64,000 bases of DNA from Lysobacter sp. ISL-50 (GTDB taxonomy: Bacteria; Pseudomonadota; Gammaproteobacteria; Xanthomonadales; Xanthomonadaceae). The position numbers and the translations under genes are program-made. Position 1 is the stretch's first letter. Every line of letters begins with the position of its first letter. The stretch covers positions 144,228 to 208,227 of the forward strand of contig NZ_JAGGRI010000004.1 of assembly GCF_018612875.1 (NCBI RefSeq), written 5' to 3'. The notes under the pieces are model-generated. The model saw nothing but the letters and a program-made list of their open reading frames with translations, made no database searches and had not been told where the DNA came from. This document shows, piece by piece, positions 1 to 9,215 of the stretch.

Positions 1-255
1 TTCGGCCACGCGCGAGGCCGCCAGGCGCAGGTCGGTGTTGTGGATGAGCGCGGTGTGGACCAGTTCGGCCAGCACCGGATCGTTGTAGCCGCGCCACCAG
101 TCGCGCTGCACCGCGACGCCGGCGCCGGGCGCGTCGCGCCAGGCCGGCGGCGGCGCGGCCACGTCCGGCGGCGGCGCGATGCTGACGCAGGCGGCGAGCA
201 GGCTCGCCGCGGCCGCCAACGCGATGAGCCGGAATCGGGCATGCGATGCCTTCAT
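1..255 (-). CDS. Outer-membrane efflux lipoprotein (NodT/OprM type), N-terminal 85 residues, cut by window edge
   Basis: The first 85 residues of a lipoprotein are visible: a charged start (MKASHARFR), a hydrophobic stretch and a lipobox LLAAC with the acylated cysteine at residue 23. The following RDWWRGYNDPVLAELVHTAL and the DLRLAASRVAE segment are typical of the first helices of TolC/NodT-family outer-membrane factors. The start ATG overlaps the stop of the upstream membrane-fusion gene as ATGA, so the two are translationally coupled. It would form the outer-membrane exit duct of the tripartite pump encoded just upstream. The rest of the gene lies outside the window, so full length and intactness cannot be judged. 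Confidence 0.85.
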   Translation of the reverse strand, partial: MKASHARFRLIALAAAASLLAACVSIAPPPDVAAPPPAWRDAPGAGVAVQRDWWRGYNDPVLAELVHTALIHNTDLRLAASRVAE

Positions 256-1439
256 CGACGGGGATTCCTGTCGCCCGGATCGGCAGGCAGCGCGGGCGCG
301 TCCGACGCGCCGCCCGCTACCGCCGGCACCGCCGCATCGCGCGCCGCGTTCGCCGCGGAGGCCTGTTCGTCGCGGCGCACCGCCTCTTCGTCGATCTTGC
401 TGGCGGTATCGACCGTGGCTTCCACCGACATGCCCGGACGCAGGCGCGCCGCCGGTTCCTGATCGGGATCGATCGAGATGCGCACCGGCAGCCGTTGCGC
501 GACCTTGGTGAAGTTGCCGGTGGCGTTGTCGGTCTTGATCACGCTGAATTCCGAACCGGTGGCCGGCGACAGGCGTTCGACATGGCCGCGCAGGGTCGCG
601 CCGTCGAGCGCGTCGATGCGGAACGAGGCCGACTGGCCGGGACGGATGCGCGCGGTCTGCGATTCCTTGAAGTTCGCCACCACCCACACCCGCTGCGGCA
701 CCAGTTGCATCAGCTGCGTACCCGGGGTGACGTACTGGCCCAGGCGCACGCCGATCTCGCCGAGCTGGCCGTCCTGCGGCGCGTGGATGCGGGTGTTGGC
801 CAGATCGATCTCGGCCAGACGCAAGGCGGCTTCGGCGTTGGCGACCGCGGCGGTCAGCGCATCGCGGTTGACGATCACCGAGCGCACGTCCTCGTCGGCC
901 GAGCGCCGCGCCGCCTGGGCCTGGCCCAGGCCGGCTTCGGCTTGACGCAGGGTCGCCAGGGTCTGGTCGCGTTCGCGCTGCGACAGCGAGCCGTCGCCGA
1001 CCAGCGCGCTGGCGCGGCGCATGTCGGCCTGGGCGCGGGCGAGGTTGGCCTGCGCGGCCTTGAGCTGCGCCTCGACGTTGGCCACCGCGGCTTCGCGCAC
1101 GCGCCGGGCCTGGGTCGAGTTGGACAGGTTGGCCTGCTGCGCGGCCAGATTGGCGCGGGCCTGATCGACGCGCTGGCGATAGTTGCGATCGTCCAGTTCG
1201 ACCAGCACCTGCCCGGCCTTGACCCGCATGTAGTCCTGCACGCGCACCTGGGCGACATAGCCATCGACCTTGGGCGCGACCACGGTGACGCTGCCGCGCA
1301 CATAGGCGTTCTCGGTGGTCTGGCGCGCGCTGGAGAACGGCCACAGCCGCCAGGCGTAGAGAATCAGCAGCACGCCGACGATGGCGATCACGATCGCCGG
1401 GATCGTGGCTTTGGACTGGAAGGGCGTCTTCAAGGGCAT
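252..1439 (-). CDS. HlyD/EmrA-family membrane fusion protein
   Basis: 395 residues. One N-terminal transmembrane helix (about 12-31) is followed by a lipoyl-like half-motif (about 48-90, with VDGYVAQVRV and VKAGQVLVELDD), a long alanine-rich coiled coil (about 90-205), the second lipoyl half (HAPQDGQLGEIGVRLGQYV) and a beta-barrel domain. This order is that of periplasmic adaptors for MFS drug pumps such as EmrA. It should bridge the inner-membrane MFS pump (16 bp upstream) and the outer-membrane lipoprotein (overlapping ATGA downstream). The C-terminal 40 residues are Ala/Pro-rich and probably disordered. The substrate cannot be told from the sequence. Confidence 0.9.
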   Translation of the reverse strand: MPLKTPFQSKATIPAIVIAIVGVLLILYAWRLWPFSSARQTTENAYVRGSVTVVAPKVDGYVAQVRVQDYMRVKAGQVLVELDDRNYRQRVDQARANLAAQQANLSNSTQARRVREAAVANVEAQLKAAQANLARAQADMRRASALVGDGSLSQRERDQTLATLRQAEAGLGQAQAARRSADEDVRSVIVNRDALTAAVANAEAALRLAEIDLANTRIHAPQDGQLGEIGVRLGQYVTPGTQLMQLVPQRVWVVANFKESQTARIRPGQSASFRIDALDGATLRGHVERLSPATGSEFSVIKTDNATGNFTKVAQRLPVRISIDPDQEPAARLRPGMSVEATVDTASKIDEEAVRRDEQASAANAARDAAVPAVAGGASDAPALPADPGDRNPRR

Positions 1440-1455
1440 TGGGGCGTCCTTCGGA

Positions 1456-3249
1456 TCAGGAAACAGGCGCGGCGGGAAGCGCCGGCGCGGACGGGGCTGG
1501 CGAGGATTGAAGCGGAGCGGCCGTCACAGGCGCGTCGCGAGGCGGATCGGGCGCCGCCGCGGCCGGCGGCCCGAACGGCCCGGGCACTTGCGCGGCGAAA
1601 CTCACCACGGTGTGGCCGCGCCGCCACAGATGCCATTTCAGCAACAACACCCAGACCAGCACCACGACCGCCAGCCACGCCACCGACAGGAACACGTCGT
1701 TGTAAGCCAGCACCCACGACTCGCGCGTGACCTGCTGGCTCAGCGAGGTCAGCGCCTGATTGCCGCGCGCGGCCGGATCGCCGACCACCCGCGCGACCGC
1801 GCCGCCGAGCTGCTGGGTGCGCAGCACCACCTGCGGATCGCCGAGGGTGAGCTGCTGCATCAGATGCTGGTAATGCGCGGTCTGGCGCTGGGCCAGATAG
1901 GTGCCGAGCACGGCCGAGCCGAGCAGGCCGCCGAGGGCATTGGTGGTGCTGAACAAGACGATGAAGGTCACCAGATTGCGCACGCCGTCGGCGACCACGC
2001 GCACCAGCGCGAGCAGGATCGAACTGGCCAGGAACATCGACGCGGCCATCGCGATCAAGGTCTGGGTGATGTAGAAGTTCGCCGGCCGGGTCAGGTTGGT
2101 GGCGTGCGAATCGATGTAGGCGCACACGCCGACGATCGCCACCGCGATCAGCCCGAGCATGTCGAAACGCTGCCTGGGCAAGAACGGCAGCGTCACCACG
2201 AAGCCGGCGACGGTGCCGATCAGCACCAGCCAGAACAGCGTATGCATCTGGTCGTTGAGCAGGCCCAGCACGTTGAGCAGCCCGACCGCGCCGACCGACT
2301 GCTCCGACAGCACCATGCGCGACAGCACGATCGCCAGCCCCAGCCGCACCATGTAGCCGCCGTGCAGCAGCCAGCGGATGTTGACCATCGGCCTGGAGCG
2401 ATTCATCTCGATCATCACGAACGCGCCCGCGCACAGCACCGCCGCCACCAGGCAATGCCCCAGCCACGGCGTGTCCAGCCACCAGCGCAACCGGCCCTGG
2501 GTAAGCACCACGCACACCAGCGCGATCGCGCTGGCGTACAGCGGAAAACTGGCGATGTCCCAGCGATCGAACATGTTCTGGCGCGGCACCGGCGTCACCC
2601 GCAGCAGATTGATCGCGGCCAGGCAGGCCAGTGCCAGCCCCAGTTCGAACATCACGATGCCGTGCCACTGCGCGTTGAGCAGCAAGGTTTCCGCGACGAT
2701 GCGCGAGATCGGCGCGCCGGTCTGCAGCGCGGCGAAGCCGAACATCAGGCCGACGATCTTCTTCGGCCCGGTGAACACTTCCGCCATGTACAGGATGGTC
2801 AGCGAGCTCAGCGGCGCGGCGGCGATGCCGAGCGCGGCGCGCGCGGCGATGGCCGAGTCCAGATCGTTCGCGAGCAGGTGCACGACCGCGGCGACCACGA
2901 ACAGGCCGATACCCAGATCGGCGAACAGGCGCAGGCCGTAATGCAGGCGGAACTTGGTCAGCAGCAGGCTGGCGGGAATATTGGTGGCGAAGTACGCGGT
3001 CAGCAGCCACGTCGCCTCGGCGCTGGTGGCGCCGAGCGCGCCCTGCACCTGCTGCAGGTTGGACGCGACCAGGTTCATGCCCAGGCTTTGCGTGAGGCCG
3101 AGCAGCAGCGAGATGGAGACGAAACCGGCGATGCGCCAACGCGACATCGGCGTGGGCGCGAGCGGCGGGCCGGGCGGGGCGACATCGGCCGGCGGCGGCG
3201 CGGCGGCGGGCGCTTGAACGGTCGGTTCGGTGGCGGCGGTGCTGGCCAT
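1456..3249 (-). CDS. MFS multidrug efflux transporter, DHA2 (EmrB-like) family
   Basis: 597 residues with about 14 predicted membrane helices between residues 37 and 535, as in the 14-helix DHA2 drug:proton antiporters. The N-terminal 34 residues are Ala/Pro-rich, and the last 50 residues form another Pro/Ala tail; both should be cytoplasmic. Helix 1 contains LGLTQSLGMNLVASNLQQV, followed by a segment WLLTAYFATNIPASLL that matches the family's TM2 region. A large loop (about 430-500) precedes the last helix, also a feature of this group. It is first in a three-gene minus-strand operon with the adaptor and the outer-membrane factor. Role inferred: export of a drug or secondary metabolite; substrate unknown. 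Confidence 0.88.
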   Translation of the reverse strand: MASTAATEPTVQAPAAAPPPADVAPPGPPLAPTPMSRWRIAGFVSISLLLGLTQSLGMNLVASNLQQVQGALGATSAEATWLLTAYFATNIPASLLLTKFRLHYGLRLFADLGIGLFVVAAVVHLLANDLDSAIAARAALGIAAAPLSSLTILYMAEVFTGPKKIVGLMFGFAALQTGAPISRIVAETLLLNAQWHGIVMFELGLALACLAAINLLRVTPVPRQNMFDRWDIASFPLYASAIALVCVVLTQGRLRWWLDTPWLGHCLVAAVLCAGAFVMIEMNRSRPMVNIRWLLHGGYMVRLGLAIVLSRMVLSEQSVGAVGLLNVLGLLNDQMHTLFWLVLIGTVAGFVVTLPFLPRQRFDMLGLIAVAIVGVCAYIDSHATNLTRPANFYITQTLIAMAASMFLASSILLALVRVVADGVRNLVTFIVLFSTTNALGGLLGSAVLGTYLAQRQTAHYQHLMQQLTLGDPQVVLRTQQLGGAVARVVGDPAARGNQALTSLSQQVTRESWVLAYNDVFLSVAWLAVVVLVWVLLLKWHLWRRGHTVVSFAAQVPGPFGPPAAAAPDPPRDAPVTAAPLQSSPAPSAPALPAAPVS

Positions 3250-3403
3250 GATCGAGGCGCGTGGCTCCCGCTGTTCCCTTGCAGGCCCTAGTAGGCAACA
3301 GGCGGCGGCCCGGGATCAAGCGCGCGCGTGTCGGTCCGCTGTTCGTTTCGCGCTGAAATGCGCGGCCCGGTGTGCTCGCGGCGTGAGGACGGCGGCGAAA
3401 CCG

Positions 3404-4738
3404 CTACGGCGCGCGGCGACGTCGCAAGGTCAGCACGCCGTACAAGGCCACCAGCACGATCAGCGACACCACGATCGCCGCCCATTGCGCCGGCGTCATC
3501 GTCGCCAGGATCGCGATCATGATCGCCACCGCCAGCAGCGGCATCGGCCAGCTGCCGCCGGGCAGGCGGAACGGTTCGCCGGCGCCGCGCAAATCCAGCG
3601 CCTGCGCGCGCCACGCCGACACCGACACCGCCGCGAACAGTAGGCAGATAGCACCGCCGGAGATCAGCGCCAGGGTTTCGAAATTACCGATCAGGGCCAG
3701 CGCCAGGGCGATGCCGGCGTGCGCGGCCAGGGCCACCCGCGGCACGTGATAGCGCGCATCGACGCGGCCGAAGGCCTGCGGCAGATAGCCGTCGCGGCCC
3801 AGCGCGAACAACAGGCGCGAGGACGAGAACAGATTGCCCATCAGGAAACCGGTCATCGACACGCCGGCGGTGATCAGCAGCAGACCGTGCGCGGGCGACC
3901 AGATCGCGCCGGCGGCGTCGGCGACCGGCGCGGTGCTGGCGTCCAGGCGCGGGCCGAGCAAGCCCTGGCAGGCGATCTGGATGCCGATGTACAGCAGCAC
4001 CACCACCACGATCGCCGACAGCGTCGCGCGCGGCACGTGGCGCGAGGGATCGCGCACCTCGCCGGTCGGCACCAGCGCGGTCTCCATGCCGGAATAGGCG
4101 AACACCACCAGCACCATCGACGGCCCCAGCGCGCTCCACGGCGGCAGCTGCGCGAAGCCGACATGACTCCAGTCCACGAACAGCAGGCCGACGCTGGCGA
4201 GCAGGAACAGCGGCGTGAGCTTCAGCGTGGCCAGCAGCACGATCATGCGCGCGCCGAGCTTGACCCCGAAGGCGTTGAGGGCGAACAGCAGCGCATAAGT
4301 CGCGGCGATGAAGAGCGCGCGCGGCAGCGGTTCGCGCAGCACGTTGCAAGCGTTGCCGGCCTGTTCGGCCAGGGCCGCGGCCACGCCCGCGCTTGAGGAG
4401 GTATTGCAGATCCACATCAGCGCGCCGGCGAGGAATCCCGCGAATGGTCCGAACGCCGCGCCGACGAAGGTGTACGGCCCGCCGGTCGCCGAAGCGCGGC
4501 TGCCGACGGCGGAAAAGCACAGCGCGATCGGCACGATCGCGATCGCCCCGGCCACGAACACCAGCGGCGCGCTCGCGCCCATGCGGCTCATCAGCAGGGC
4601 CGGCAGCATGAAGATGCCGGCGCCGACGATGATGTTGATGATCGACGCGGCGAGCTGGAACGGCCCCAGCGCGCGGACCAGGGCGGCTTCGCCTTGCAGG
4701 GCCGAAGGCGGAGGAGACGGAACGGGCGATGCGGTCAT
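3404..4738 (-). CDS. APC-superfamily amino acid permease
   Basis: 444 residues, about 12 membrane helices. The first helix carries the glycine-rich substrate motif GAGIFMLPALL that is characteristic of the APC superfamily, and the TM6-like segment VVFAYSGMETALVPTGEVRDPSRHVPRA is also family-typical. The start at 4738 was chosen over an upstream in-frame ATG at 4807 because it is preceded by a good ribosome-binding site (GGGAAG, 8 bases upstream) and gives the normal length. It stands alone between the efflux operon and a repeat element. It would import or exchange an amino acid or amine across the inner membrane; the exact substrate cannot be inferred. Confidence 0.87.
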   Translation of the reverse strand: MTASPVPSPPPSALQGEAALVRALGPFQLAASIINIIVGAGIFMLPALLMSRMGASAPLVFVAGAIAIVPIALCFSAVGSRASATGGPYTFVGAAFGPFAGFLAGALMWICNTSSSAGVAAALAEQAGNACNVLREPLPRALFIAATYALLFALNAFGVKLGARMIVLLATLKLTPLFLLASVGLLFVDWSHVGFAQLPPWSALGPSMVLVVFAYSGMETALVPTGEVRDPSRHVPRATLSAIVVVVLLYIGIQIACQGLLGPRLDASTAPVADAAGAIWSPAHGLLLITAGVSMTGFLMGNLFSSSRLLFALGRDGYLPQAFGRVDARYHVPRVALAAHAGIALALALIGNFETLALISGGAICLLFAAVSVSAWRAQALDLRGAGEPFRLPGGSWPMPLLAVAIMIAILATMTPAQWAAIVVSLIVLVALYGVLTLRRRRAP

Positions 4739-4860
4739 GGCGACTTCCCGGCGGATCGGCCGCAGCCTCGCATGGCGGCTGGGGAAAGGCGAGGTGAGGT
4801 GCAGCAAAGGCGACGAGGGTCGCAGTGGCCGACGTTGTTGCCGTTGCTGTTGCTGTTGCC

Positions 4861-4987
4861 GTTCCCCCCTTTGAAAAAGGGGGGCAGGGGGGATTCGCTT
4901 TTGCTTATAAACCGCCCCGCCAAACTTCGCTGCCCATCGCAGTCAAAAGCAAATCCCCCCTAACCCCCCTTTTTCAAAGGGGGGAAC
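4861..4987. repeat. Dispersed hairpin repeat, family A, copy 1
   Basis: 127 bp flanked by inverted ends GTTCCCCCCTTTGAAAAAGG and its complement. Inner segments (AGGGGGGATTCGCTTTTGCTT and AAAGCAAATCCCCCCT) are also complementary, so the whole element can fold into a long interrupted hairpin. Related copies occur at 7173, 10591, 12843 and 37761, always outside genes. Here it lies between a permease start region and the end of a LysR gene. Confidence 0.85.
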
Positions 4988-5018
4988 TGTTTCGCGGGGC
5001 TGGGGGTTCGTCGCGCCC

Positions 5019-5912
5019 TTACATCAGCTCGCGCATGAAATCCACGAACACCCGCAACTTCGTCGGCAACTGCTTGCGCGCCGGGTAATAGATGTAGAAC
5101 CCCGGAAACGGCGGCTGATAATCGTCCAGCACCTGCACCAGCCGCCCCGCGCGCACATCCTCGCGCGCGATCGGCTCGAACAACTGCGCCATCCCCAGGC
5201 CCGCGCGCGCGGCGCTGAGGATCATCACGCCGTCGTTGAAGATCAGCCGCCCTTCCACGTCCACTTCGAAATCGCGGCCGTCGCGGCTGAATTCCCACGG
5301 ATACAGACGCCGGCTGCCCGGCAGGCGCAAGCGGATGCATTCGTGGCCGACCAGTTCCTGCGGCGTGCGCGGCTTGTCGCGACGCTCGAAGTACGCCGGC
5401 GTCGCCACGATCACCTGCCGCTGCATCCCGCCGACCGGCAGCGCGATCATGTCGCGCGCCAGGCATTCGCCGAGCCGGATGCCGGCGTCGAAACCGCCGG
5501 CGACCAGATCGGCCAGCGTGTCGTCGGCGAACAACTCCACTTCCAGTTCGGGATAGCGCGCGAGGAATTCCGGCAGCCGCGGCTCGACCAGCACCTTCGC
5601 CGCGGTGCGTCCGACATTGATGCGCAGGCGGCCGGTGGGACGGTGGCGGACCGCGTCGAGGTCGTCGAACGCAGCCTCGATCTGCGCCAGCCCCGGGCCG
5701 ATCTGATCCAGGAAGCGCGCCCCGTGCTCGGTCAGGCCGACCTGGCGGGTGGTGCGGTTGAGCAGGCGCACGCCGAGCTTGCTCTCCAGGCCGCGGACGG
5801 TCTGCGACAGCGCCGACGGCGAGATCTCCAGCTCGGCCGCGGCACGGGTGAAGCTGCCGAAATGGGCGACGCGGGCGAAGGCCAACACAGCAGGCAGAGG
5901 ATGGACGGCCAT
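5019..5912 (-). CDS. LysR-family transcriptional regulator, divergent from aldo-keto reductase
   Basis: 297 residues from the chosen ATG. The N-terminal winged helix-turn-helix (about 1-60: [32 protein letters not shown] in two overlapping pieces) is classic LysR; the rest is the periplasmic-binding-protein-like effector domain. An upstream ATG at 5969 is in frame, but the start at 5912 follows a GGAG site and gives the usual LysR length. The gene is divergent from the aldo-keto reductase at 6087, and a perfect 21-bp palindrome lies 31 bases upstream of this start. By analogy with other divergent LysR pairs it probably regulates both genes, the reductase in response to an unknown effector. 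Confidence 0.9.
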   Translation of the reverse strand: MAVHPLPAVLAFARVAHFGSFTRAAAELEISPSALSQTVRGLESKLGVRLLNRTTRQVGLTEHGARFLDQIGPGLAQIEAAFDDLDAVRHRPTGRLRINVGRTAAKVLVEPRLPEFLARYPELEVELFADDTLADLVAGGFDAGIRLGECLARDMIALPVGGMQRQVIVATPAYFERRDKPRTPQELVGHECIRLRLPGSRRLYPWEFSRDGRDFEVDVEGRLIFNDGVMILSAARAGLGMAQLFEPIAREDVRAGRLVQVLDDYQPPFPGFYIYYPARKQLPTKLRVFVDFMRELM

Positions 5913-5943
5913 AACGTCTCCGAAGCCAGGACAGTCGGCCCAA

Positions 5944-5964
5944 TTATGAAGCAAACCTTCATAA
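5944..5964. promoter_or_regulatory. Putative LysR operator, perfect 8-5-8 palindrome
   Basis: TTATGAAG-CAAAC-CTTCATAA is a perfect inverted repeat with 8-base arms and a 5-base spacer, and it contains the T-N11-A pattern of LysR boxes. It sits in the 174-bp gap between the divergent lysR-type gene and the aldo-keto reductase gene, next to the regulator's start. Its A/T-rich sequence stands out from the GC-rich surroundings. Confidence 0.7.
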
Positions 5965-6086
5965 GCCATTCGGACAACGCCGGTTTTTCGATCAATCGCG
6001 CGAGCCTAGAGTTCACACCACGCCCCGCCGGGCGCCGCGGCCCCTCCCCCACGGCCGCGCACTGCCTTCCGATCAGGAGACCCACC

Positions 6087-7088
<1,002 letters not shown>

Positions 7089-7100
7089 TCGCCGCTCGGC

Positions 7101-7137
7101 GGGCCGGAGCGCAAGCGCTCCGGCCCGTTGTTTTTTT
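7101..7137 (+). terminator. Rho-independent terminator after aldo/keto reductase
   Basis: GGGCCGGAGCG...CGCTCCGGCCC hairpin followed by GTTGTTTTTTT, starting 12 bases after the stop codon. Confidence 0.9.
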
Positions 7138-7172
7138 GCACCGCCAAAAATTCAGAACAAGCGCGTCAGATC

Positions 7173-7308
7173 GCCCCCTTTGAAAAAGGGGGCGGCGCCC
7201 GGCGCCATCACGAAGTCGAACCGACGCGGACAGCGCGGGGGATTTGCTTTTGCTTGCGGTGAAGCGAAAAGCGAATCCCCCCTGCCCCCCTTTTTCAAAG
7301 GGGGGAAC
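7173..7308. repeat. Dispersed hairpin repeat, family A, copy 2
   Basis: Begins GCCCCCTTTGAAAAAGGGGG and ends CCCCCCTTTTTCAAAGGGGG, with inner complementary blocks GGGGGATTTGCTTTTGCTT and AAAAGCGAATCCCCCCT. The unit lies in the 342-bp gap between the aldo-keto reductase terminator and the first amidohydrolase; the remaining 120 bases before 7431 form that gene's leader. Confidence 0.85.
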
Positions 7309-7430
7309 GGCAACAGCGGTAGCTGTGAGCGTGCAGGGGATGTGTTGCATGCGCTCATGCCTTGTGGAGATATCGCCCCACGCCGATACGTCTTAGCATC
7401 GACTGCCTTGTTCACCGCACGGAGTCCGTG

Positions 7431-8756
7431 ATGCCCCGGTTCGATCGTCTGCCGCTCCCGCTGTCCGTGCTGGCCCTGTGTCTGGCCGCCGCGTTGCCCG
7501 TGGCCGCGTCGGCGCAAGCCGCCGATCCGGCCGGCACCGCCCAGGCCGCGCAACAGGTGCAGGCGCAGGTCGTGGCCTGGCGCCGCGACATTCACCAGCA
7601 TCCCGAACTGGGCCAGCACGAAGTGCGCACGGCCAAGCTGATCGCCGATCAGTTGCGCAAACTCGGCCTGCAGCCGCGCACCGGCATCGCCCACACCGGC
7701 GTGACCGCGGTGCTCAAGGGCGGCAAGCCGGGGCCGAGGATCGCCATCCGCGCCGACATGGACGCGCTGCCGGTGACCGAACCGGCCGGGCTGGCGTTCG
7801 CGTCCAAGGTCAGCGCCGACTATCGCGGCCAGCCGGTCGGCGTCATGCACGCCTGCGGCCACGATGCCCACGTGGCGATCCTGCTCGGCGTGGCGACGGC
7901 GCTGGCGGCGCAGAAGGATCAGCTGCCGGGCGAGGTGATGTTCGTGTTCCAGCCGGCCGAGGAAGGCCCGCCGACGGCGGGCGAGCCGTTCGGCGCCAAG
8001 CTGATGCTCGACGAGGGCGTGTTCAAGGATTTCAAACCCGAAGCCGTGTTCGGCCTGCACGTATGGGCCGGCCTGAACGTCGGCCAGGTCGGTTATCGCA
8101 GCGGGCCGATGCTGGCCAGCGCCGACGAATGGAGCCTGACCGTGCGCGGCAAGCAGACCCACGGTTCGCGGCCGTGGGACGGCGTGGACCCGATCACCGT
8201 CGGCGCGCAGATCCTGCTCGCCAGCCAGAGCCTGATCGCGCGCCAGGTCAACATCGCCGCGACGCCGGTGGTGCTGACCGCCGGCCAGTTCAACAGCGGC
8301 GTGCGTTTCAACATCATTCCCGACGAAGCCCGGCTGGTCGGCACCCTGCGCACCTTCGACGCCGGCGTGCGCGAGGACGTGATCGCGCGCCTGCGCCGCA
8401 CCGCCGACGACTACGCGCACGCGGCCGGCGCCACCGCCGAGTTGCAGGTGGTCAACAACGCGCCGGCCACCGTCAACGACCCGGCGCTGACCCGGCGCGT
8501 GCTGCCCTCGCTGCAGCGCGCGGCCGGCGAGAGCAATGTCGCCGAGTCCGGACTGGTGACGGTGGCCGAGGACTTCTCGCAGTTCGCCAACACCGTGCCG
8601 GGCTTCTATTTCTTCGTCGGCTCCACCGCGAAGGGAACCGACGCGGCGAAGGCGCCGATCAACCATTCGCCGAACTTCATGCTCGACGAAGGCGCGCTGG
8701 AAGTCGGCACCCGGAGCATGCTGCAGGTCGCGCTGGATTACCTGCACGGGCCTTGA
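7431..8756 (+). CDS. Secreted M20-family amidohydrolase (first of two tandem paralogues)
   Basis: 441 residues. A signal peptide (about 1-28, ending AAASAQA-like) implies export to the periplasm. The remainder is an M20D metallo-amidohydrolase of the hippurate / IAA-amino-acid / N-acyl-amino-acid hydrolase type: RRDIHQHPELG near residue 51, the metal-binding Cys142 and His144 (MHACGHDAH), and Glu177-Glu178 (QPAEEG). The dimerisation (lid) domain follows, with the conserved GSRPWDGVDPI. A second, closely similar gene begins 460 bases downstream on the same strand, so this is a duplicated locus. Likely substrates are N-acylated amino acids, releasing an acid and an amino acid; the specific substrate is unknown. 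Confidence 0.9.
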   Translation: MPRFDRLPLPLSVLALCLAAALPVAASAQAADPAGTAQAAQQVQAQVVAWRRDIHQHPELGQHEVRTAKLIADQLRKLGLQPRTGIAHTGVTAVLKGGKPGPRIAIRADMDALPVTEPAGLAFASKVSADYRGQPVGVMHACGHDAHVAILLGVATALAAQKDQLPGEVMFVFQPAEEGPPTAGEPFGAKLMLDEGVFKDFKPEAVFGLHVWAGLNVGQVGYRSGPMLASADEWSLTVRGKQTHGSRPWDGVDPITVGAQILLASQSLIARQVNIAATPVVLTAGQFNSGVRFNIIPDEARLVGTLRTFDAGVREDVIARLRRTADDYAHAAGATAELQVVNNAPATVNDPALTRRVLPSLQRAAGESNVAESGLVTVAEDFSQFANTVPGFYFFVGSTAKGTDAAKAPINHSPNFMLDEGALEVGTRSMLQVALDYLHGP

Positions 8757-8911
8757 GGCAGGGACGAAACCGCGTTGTGGCGCGATGCATTCATCGCGGA
8801 CGGCGCGGTGGGCGATGTGAATTCTTCGCCCGCCACCATTGCATTCGCGCTGTTGCGGCTGAGGTTGCGGCTGCCGGCGAGGTTGGTTGGACGTGTGCCG
8901 ACATTCTCTCC

Positions 8912-9049
8912 CGCCGTCATTCCCGAGAACGCAGGAATGACGGTCTGGAAAGGTGGCGCTGAAGTCTCTGGATTCCCGCCTTCGCGGGAATGACGACCTG
9001 GAAAGATGGCGCTGAAGTCTCTGGATTCCCGCCTTCGCGGGAATGACGG
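8912..9049. repeat. Dispersed 53-bp repeat, family B, three units
   Basis: Three adjacent units, each with an ATTCCCGCCTTCGCGGGAAT hairpin core followed by GACG..CTGGAAAGATGGCGCTGAAGTCTCTGG (given in two parts). The first unit is degenerate; the second and third are almost identical, with GAAGTCTCTG at 8961 and 9014, a 53-base period. The array occupies the middle of the 459-bp gap between the two amidohydrolase genes; the rest of that gap shows no gene. Confidence 0.85.
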
Positions 9050-9215
9050 CGTTCAGGCGGCGCGGGAAAAGGTGGGACGGCAAATCGTGCAGGCGCAAGC
9101 GGGCGTGTCGCGTGTCCGCGCCCCGGCCGCGAGCCCCCAAAGCCGACCAACGTCGCGCATCCCCATCCCGCCCCCATCGGCTAGCATCGGACCTTTCCCG
9201 CCCGGAGTCCCGTCG

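Noticed and set aside
246..3291. Long His/Arg/Gly-rich frames opposite the efflux operon
   Set aside because: They lie antisense to genes with clear family matches and have the repetitive composition expected from the reverse frame of GC-rich codons.
8912..9049. CRISPR array in the 53-bp repeats
   Set aside because: The repeated units are contiguous hairpins without unique spacers, and no cas gene is present.
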